From Pictodentalium vernedei (taxonomy: Eukaryota > Mollusca > Scaphopoda > Dentaliida > Dentaliidae): 64,000 nucleotides of DNA. Below the pieces are notes generated by a model. It was not told the origin of the DNA, ran no database searches, and saw only the letters and a program-made list of their open reading frames with translations. Where the stretch lies: positions 541,034,971 to 541,098,970 of the forward strand of contig CM062297.1 in the NCBI GenBank assembly GCA_031216915.1, written 5' to 3'. Below, one piece after another: positions 58,541 to 64,000 of the stretch (positions within the stretch are counted from its first letter, which is position 1; every line of letters begins with the position of its first letter). A program made the translations under genes and the position numbers.

Positions 58541-58826
58541 AAAAGAATGAATCATTAGCTACGTGTCTGCACACTGGCAATGGAAGTCGTGGATTTGTAC
58601 TAGGAGAAGAGCGTCCCCTACTGGGTCTGCGCCGGTAGCACTCGATCCAGTTTTGGCTTATTTTTTCTTGGTGCTTTTGTACCACTTTTCTTTCCCAAAT
58701 CGCTTGGGAAAGATCAAAATAGAGAGTATATTTTCCGAGTTAGGGACTTCCACTGTAGTGTAAGCCTGTAGTAAACAATTGTGGTAGGTATAATAAAAAA
58801 GGAAATTTTCTATAAAATTAAAATTT
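58541..58826 (+). repeat. Right inverted terminal repeat of E2
   Basis: Mirror of 55225-55483 plus an outer extension ending taaaattaaaattt. Confidence 0.85.
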
Positions 58827-59626
58827 ATGTTGAGTCCTGACATCAGGAAAATGTTTTAAAAGAAAAACATCAACGAACATCTGCACACCATTCACTCCAC
58901 TGGTGCACAATAAGTAGGGATTCCAAAAGTATTACCTGATTTTTTTTTAAGAAGCTTTCCACAGCAATAATCAAATTTATTTGAGTTCAGTGTAATACAT
59001 GAAAATGCAACTTCAGTGGAGCAACCATAATTCAGTCAGATTCTCCACAGAATGCATGAGCAGTGAGTAGCATTACTGGCCCTTGAAGTTTGGTGAATTA
59101 TGTTGTTAAGTACCAGTTCTCGGAAAGTGAAGTTTGATCTGTTTGAAGTCTTGGAATGCTACAGCTTATAATTCATAGTGTATTTTACACCTTTTCGTGC
59201 ATGCATTGTATTATTTGGTCCATTTCCCATGAACAAATTTTAACCGTTGACAGAAAACACATGATATCAGAATTGGTTATTTTATTTCTTTCCCACAATT
59301 CTTAAAAAAAATTCCTCAAAACCATACCAAGTGACCCCTCCTTGAAACAATTTAGCTTGATGAGCTTATTCCAATGAGGTATCACATGATAATGTTTTGT
59401 TGAATTTAAAAAATTTTTCAACTGCACAATTTTATATTATGTGATGGATGCAGCCGAACATAAGGTGCAGGCTAACTGGTCACTAGGTGGAACCGAGACA
59501 TGCTGTTGTCTACTCACAAAAAGTAAGAATTGCAGGTGCGATGGCACACAAGAGTGACAGCTTACCTCAAAATCGAAAGAAAGGTTACAGTTAATGGTGT
59601 TTAATACATAGTTGTGTCTGTTTTAG
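58827..59626. other. Intronic sequence before host exon, no gene seen
   Basis: Contains a dispersed repeat fragment (accaagtgacccctccttg, tgagcttattccaatgaggt, 59325-59385) like that at 53600-53700. Nothing coding before the acceptor tgtctgttttag. Confidence 0.55.
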
Positions 59627-59812
59627 ATAAAGAAAAAGAAGTTCAAACCCTACAGGGGTCCTATTAAGTCAGCACATGTCAGCAAAATGACAGAATCACT
59701 TGCAGAATCTGAAATGGCGATGATGGCAGCAGAGATAGACAAAGAACTTAAGGATGAAATTGTGCCCAGTGGCTTGTTGAATATGCCATTGTCTTGCCAC
59801 TCACTTCTCAAG
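59627..59812 (+). CDS. C2orf81: Host gene exon (C2orf81/DUF4639-like), fourth visible
   Basis: The acceptor tgtgtctgttttag is followed by IKKKKFKPYRGPIKSAHVSK, then MTESLAESEMAMMAAEI and KDEIVPSGLLNMPLSCHSLLK, up to a donor at gtgaaa. The exon is 186 nt, phase 0 in and out, with no stop. The basic start (KKKKFKPYRG) followed by a predicted helix contrasts with the acidic exons before it, so charge-based contacts are conceivable. The gene continues beyond the window because the last codon is followed by a donor and not a stop. The donor is gtgaaa rather than the consensus gtaag, so the exact border is a little less certain. Confidence 0.72.
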
Positions 59813-61355
59813 GTGAAACATTATTTGATTTTTTTTTTTTCATTAAAAAAGAAATGGAAACCCATTAGACTAAACCCTTATGGGCTCATTCTAATTTTGA
59901 TGATTTACTGCCTTAGATCAGGTGTCACTGTAAGTGTTTAAGGTTGGTATTGGGCATCAGGTGATTTCCTGAGGGATGAGACAGGGAGAAAAATCCCATA
60001 AGAACACACATTCCATTCTCGTGAAGGTTATATGAAATCAATTCAAGCAAACTGTTGACAGGTTAAACAGAAAATCTTCCAATACTCAAATTTCTAGGTA
60101 GCAAATCAGCCCAATTGTATTTGTGTTAAACAGTCTTCATTGAAAAAACAATGTAAACTCCCATCTGGATGGCATCTCAACAAAATTAAACCAGTATAAA
60201 CCAAATCATTTATGGAGTTTCTCTCATCATACAAATGAAACGTTAATATCAGGGCTTGCATTTTAGAATCGCAACCAGGCTGATCGATAAGCCTTGTGTT
60301 ATAGTTTTTGTACCAGTCCACTTTGACTTTCAGCCCTGTTGCTATGCACCTCATACTGTTTTTCTATGGCTTACAATTACCCACAGACCCTTAACCAGTG
60401 ATATTTTATTGATCTTTAGTGTTTTTGCAATGTTAGACTTTTTTGTCAGTGTGGACGTAGAAATTTCAGACCTGTTATGCAATGGAAGCTATGATCGGTA
60501 GGCTGTGGCTTTCAGATTTCATATATGTGTCAAATGCATCAATATAAGATGACATTAATCCTTAGCCGGACATTTTTCGGAGATTTTAGACTTTTTTAAT
60601 GCAATGTTAGACTTTTTTGTCAGTGTGGACTCAGAAAATTTCTGACCCGTTTTGCTATATGTGAGTGGAGGTTACCACCGGTATGCTCTGGCTTTCATAT
60701 TTCACATATATGTTAAATGCATCAGTATAAGATGACATTAACCCTTAGCTGGACATTTTTTGGAAAGTTTGTACTTTTTTACTGCAATGTTAGACTTTTT
60801 TGTCACTATGGACTCAGAAAATTTCGGACCCGTTTTGCTATGCATGTACATGACCGGACATTTTTTTGCAGATTTGTAATAAGCCTAGATTTATTGCGTT
60901 CCATGTGTTGGTGAGCTAATGGGGATGGACACGCCCCACTTGTTTGAAAATTTGTTATGAATAAAGATTAATAATTCCACCCTAATTACCTTTTATTAAT
61001 TTGCTATGGTAATATTAATAGCATGCTGGTCTGTGTCTTGCCTCTTGGCACATATTTGTGATTTGGTCCCCCTCCCTTCCCTCCCACCTTTCTGCACTTT
61101 GAAAACAAGGTGCCCTATCTGTGCTCAAGCCTTGATTTTGAAGACTTTAGAAGTCGGTGGTGCACAGGTGAATTTGAAGTGAAATTAGGTGAGTAGCAAT
61201 GTGTTGCCATTACCCGGAGGCTGATGCAGATTTCCTTTTTCATGTAACATCCAAGAAATGGATTGTTGCCTGTCTTGATATATCAAAAGAAGATTAGCGA
61301 TTTTATTTTATTAAAATAAAATCCATTCTGAAGCAAAAAATGGTGTTGTTTTTAT
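59813..61355. other. Intronic sequence including a short tandem repeat
   Basis: Apart from the tandem repeat at 60420-60870 and dispersed AT-rich sequence, no gene or recognised element lies here before DIRS copy D. Confidence 0.55.
60420..60870. repeat. Tandem repeat, ~175-185 bp unit, 2.5 copies
   Basis: The phrase gcaatgttagacttttttgt recurs at about 60428, 60601 and 60784, each followed by ggactcagaaaattt- and cccgttttgctat-like text. It is unrelated to the other arrays. Confidence 0.8.
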
Positions 61356-62439
61356 ATTTTTATACTGTACCAATGACCCAGACATAGCTGGTGCTAACTC
61401 TTAAAATATAGGGCCAAACACAAATTTTGCCCCCCAATCCCCAAAATTTGCATCTAAAACCAAAGAAAACATGTCCTGAAAGGCCCTCCACACTTCGCCC
61501 CCACTGCGCATGCGCAGTGTCAAGGACGTTCCGAAATTGGCGCCATTAATCATTCTAAGTTTGGCCCTTCATCAGTTAACATCTGACTGATCTTTGTGCT
61601 TATAAATCTCAGTTTAAATGATGCCAGACACATAAATATTAGTGAAATGGTGATTCTAAGGAGGATAGAGAAGGAGGAGAGGAAAAAAATGTGTGACAGA
61701 ATATTATCAGGGCTGTAACTTAAAATTTTTTAATGAAATTATGTTAAGTTACCTATTTTCGAGGCAGCAGCCATTTTGTTGTCATTCTGATTATTTAGTT
61801 ACACTGTTTTTTAAGTGTTTTCCTCTCTCCCTGTCCTTTAAGTCCCCCCTTGCTATTCTCCCATGCTTTTGGCATAGTTTTTGTAATTATTATTACTAAA
61901 TTTTCTTGGGAGTTTTAGCTGAATAACAGAATGAATTCTGTTCTTTTTCCCCATGTTTACGTCTTCACCTACGGGTGGTTAGGCGTTGTGTTCTGCATCT
62001 ACCATCTGATGTTCTGCAGTTTCTTCCCTGGAAGTCTCTGTTTTGCATCAGATAGTGTATTTTTGGTAACTGATTTCGGGCCTGGGTGCCTGGAGTCTTA
62101 TTTTAGTGTTTTTACACTCATTGTTTACATTTACAACAGCCCTCTGTGTGAGGGGGGGATTTCTGGAAAATAATATCTTGATGTTATTTTAATCATAACT
62201 AGATACATTATTATTGTTCGTAAGTGTTGAATAAATTGTTTAAAATATTTTTAAAATTTTTGTCCACACTTAGGCTTGGGATCCATTGGGGCTCAACGTT
62301 ACTTTTCAGAAACTTGGGCTGTTCTGAAAAAATATTTTTTCAAAATATTTTGATTTCAATTATTTTTTCTATATTAATGGATCATATTATTATTATGTAT
62401 TTTGATTGCCAGGGGTTAGTGCGAGTACCAGGACTTGTT

Positions 62440-63815
62440 TTCTTTTCACATTGAAAGGATATTGATCAATTGTATTAAGAGGAAGTCTTCCTCTGACTTT
62501 ATAATCATTCTATATGTGGTCAGTGTACTCGCATTAACTCCTGTTCTGTATCGTATGATTTCGATGACAATATGGGAAGCGTATGTCACGGTATGTTATT
62601 GGGGATTTGGACACTCCGGTCCTTTCCCCGCAGGGTCACTCTACTTTATCAATTTCTATTTCAGACGATCAAGATTAGGGTGATGTATCTGTGATGTCTT
62701 CCAACAGTGTGCCTCCGTCGTCACAATTAATGAAGGGCTAGCGGAAAAGTGCTCATGTAAATACGCCAATTGCCTAAGAGGACCCTAGTAGGTTCGACGG
62801 CCTTTGACGTCCGCTAGCTCGCCCGGTGTAGCGTCCATTCACCGAATGGTTCGGCAGCCGGGTTCGTCCGTTGCGGTCTAGAAGGAATTTTGGGGTGATG
62901 CGAGCACTATAAATTAACCTAATGCACACCCAGTGACGGCGGATCGGAGGGAGAACGGAGGAAGCCTTTTAGTCCGGTTCATAGCTCGTTCCGGTCCATC
63001 CGGACGGCAAGCGAGAGAGGCCCCTCTCTCGTTCAACAACATCTGGCCCCAGATGTTGTGGTACAAAATGTGTCGCAAGTGGAGCATACGTCCGTCGCTC
63101 GGGACGCTCCGTTGTATAGGCAGTCTGCGGAGACTGCCAAGGCTTCCTCTTCTCGTCAGCGCACACGACCGCACCTTGGCTGCGTGACCGCCGATATATT
63201 ACCAGCTTCGCCGATCAAGGATTCTTCGGCGACCAGGTCACACCATCCGGTAGCCAGGGACACGAGGCCTGCAGACTCCGGATGTTCGCATAGGAAGTGT
63301 GCGGGAGTCAACGTACACGGAGCGTCCGGCGGCAATGCTTCGTAAGACCGCTACTGCACAGGCCTCGGGAACGGACATGCTTTCCTTAATAGCACAGTTT
63401 ATCGCAGCATCCCAGCATCAACTGAATCTGTCGCATATATTTTATCCGACGATGCTGGGTCGTGACGCTCCGCGGAAGTGGGTACGGACGTCCGAAAGTT
63501 TCATCCGGTCCGACGGGATACCGAAAGGGATTTGGAGGATTTCGAGCTTTCCCTTTCGGAACAACATATGCTGTTGTGTATGTCATCTGACTTGGTCTCC
63601 TACAGCTTCTTTCGTCGGACCAGAATGCTGCGATGCCGGATAAGAAACTGATAGCGTCGGTGGACTTAGAAATTTTTGGTTCGGTTCAGGGACATCGTCC
63701 CTCAGTTCCGACATAGTCCAATAATGTCACACAAACTTTCGAATTATTGAACGACGCTATATATATTATTATTTTATGCTTGCTATTACCAAGCATTTCT
63801 GGTTTCTTGTTCGCA
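62440..63815 (+). pseudogene. DIRS gag remnant 1, copy D
   Basis: Decayed gag as in copy C: the cysteine cluster survives only in pieces (IKRKSSSDF, VSVLALTPV in shifted frames). A central Ser/Arg-rich part is readable at 63058-63345 in one frame (QVEHTSVARDAPLYRQSAET). Many of the frameshifts and stops are the same as in C, so it was already dead in their common ancestor. At 63816-63830 the text jumps back to an earlier part of gag. Confidence 0.8.
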
Positions 63816-64000
63816 GAGTTATGGAGATGTCTTTCAAAAGTGTGCCTCTGTCGTCATAGTTAATGAAGAGCTAGCGGCAATAAGTGCTCATGGAATATGT
63901 CTATCGCCTACGGAGTGACATTCGCTAGCTCACACGGTGTAGGGTACATTCATCGAATGGTTCGGCTGCCGGGTTCGTCCGTTGCGGTCTAGGAAGGAGA
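63816..64000 (+). pseudogene. DIRS gag remnant 2, copy D (start of the duplicated part)
   Basis: Begins gttatggagatgtctttc, the equivalent of 48655 in copy C, and continues through gaagagctagcggc and tcatcgaatggttcggct to the window edge. A short deletion relative to C lies at about 63908. The joint is the same as in C. Confidence 0.85.

Larger units (their letters stand above)
55225..58826 (+). mobile_element. DIRS-type retrotransposon copy E2, internally deleted
   Basis: A 3.6-kb element with matching left (55225-55483) and right (58541-58826) inverted repeats and an internal complementary region. Coding content is reduced: a short unplaced segment, RNase H without RT, and a recombinase with frameshifts. 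It is a sister of E1 at 1-2483 and unrelated in its ends to copies A-D. It lies in the host intron between exons 53948 and 59627, in the gene's direction. Confidence 0.88.
61356..64000 (+). mobile_element. DIRS-type retrotransposon copy D, 5' part, same defective subfamily as C
   Basis: The left end at 61356 (atttttatactgtacc) lies in flanking sequence unrelated to that of copy C. From there the sequence follows copy C at an almost constant offset of about 15,163, with scattered substitutions. It includes C's lost gag start, the gattag stop and the gag re-start at 63820. The element runs past the window end. Confidence 0.9.

Overview
This is an AT-rich piece of an animal genome built mainly from nested transposable elements laid into one split host gene. 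Three things suggest a marine invertebrate, most likely a bivalve mollusc: DIRS-type tyrosine-recombinase retrotransposons, a GIY-YIG Penelope-like element with a hammerhead ribozyme, and hairpin-ended elements with central ~166-bp tandem repeats that resemble the bivalve 'pearl'/Helentron-like class. The organism is an inference; no species-diagnostic gene is visible.

Host gene. Four exons on the + strand (22793-22862, 44891-45032, 53948-54059, 59627-59812) join through AG/GT borders with matching phases (1, 2, 0, then 0 at the last donor) into 170 continuous codons of acidic protein. From memory, the first two exons resemble the uncharacterised vertebrate protein C2orf81 (DUF4639). The gene's start and end are not in view. 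Every intron, including the last, which runs off the window, carries its own DIRS element.

Layout. 1-2483: 3' part of a decayed DIRS element (E1). 2484-2651: tail of an unrecognised reading frame. 3181-8160: a decayed Penelope-like element with an upstream hammerhead ribozyme, split by a 1.5-kb non-autonomous element. 8160-22650: nested non-autonomous elements and two different ~165-bp tandem arrays. 23094-30274: DIRS copy A, complete, with open gag, RT/RNase H and recombinase frames and an internal complementary region matching both ends exactly. 31754-33685: another non-autonomous element. About 36210-36480: a SINE. 37504-43689: DIRS copy B, broken in gag and RT, intact in the recombinase, lacking its 3' end. 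45298-45693: LINE fragment and a near-perfect hairpin. 46193-53122: DIRS copy C, a rearranged derivative. 55225-58826: DIRS copy E2, internally deleted and sister to E1. 61356-64000: DIRS copy D, which shares C's rearrangement.

How the parts relate. A appears to be the only complete coding copy here. C and D share the same gag duplication and many of the same lesions but have different flanks, so they look like a non-autonomous family moved by proteins made elsewhere. All six DIRS copies, the Penelope-like element and all seven recognised agctcac-type elements lie in the same direction as the host gene.
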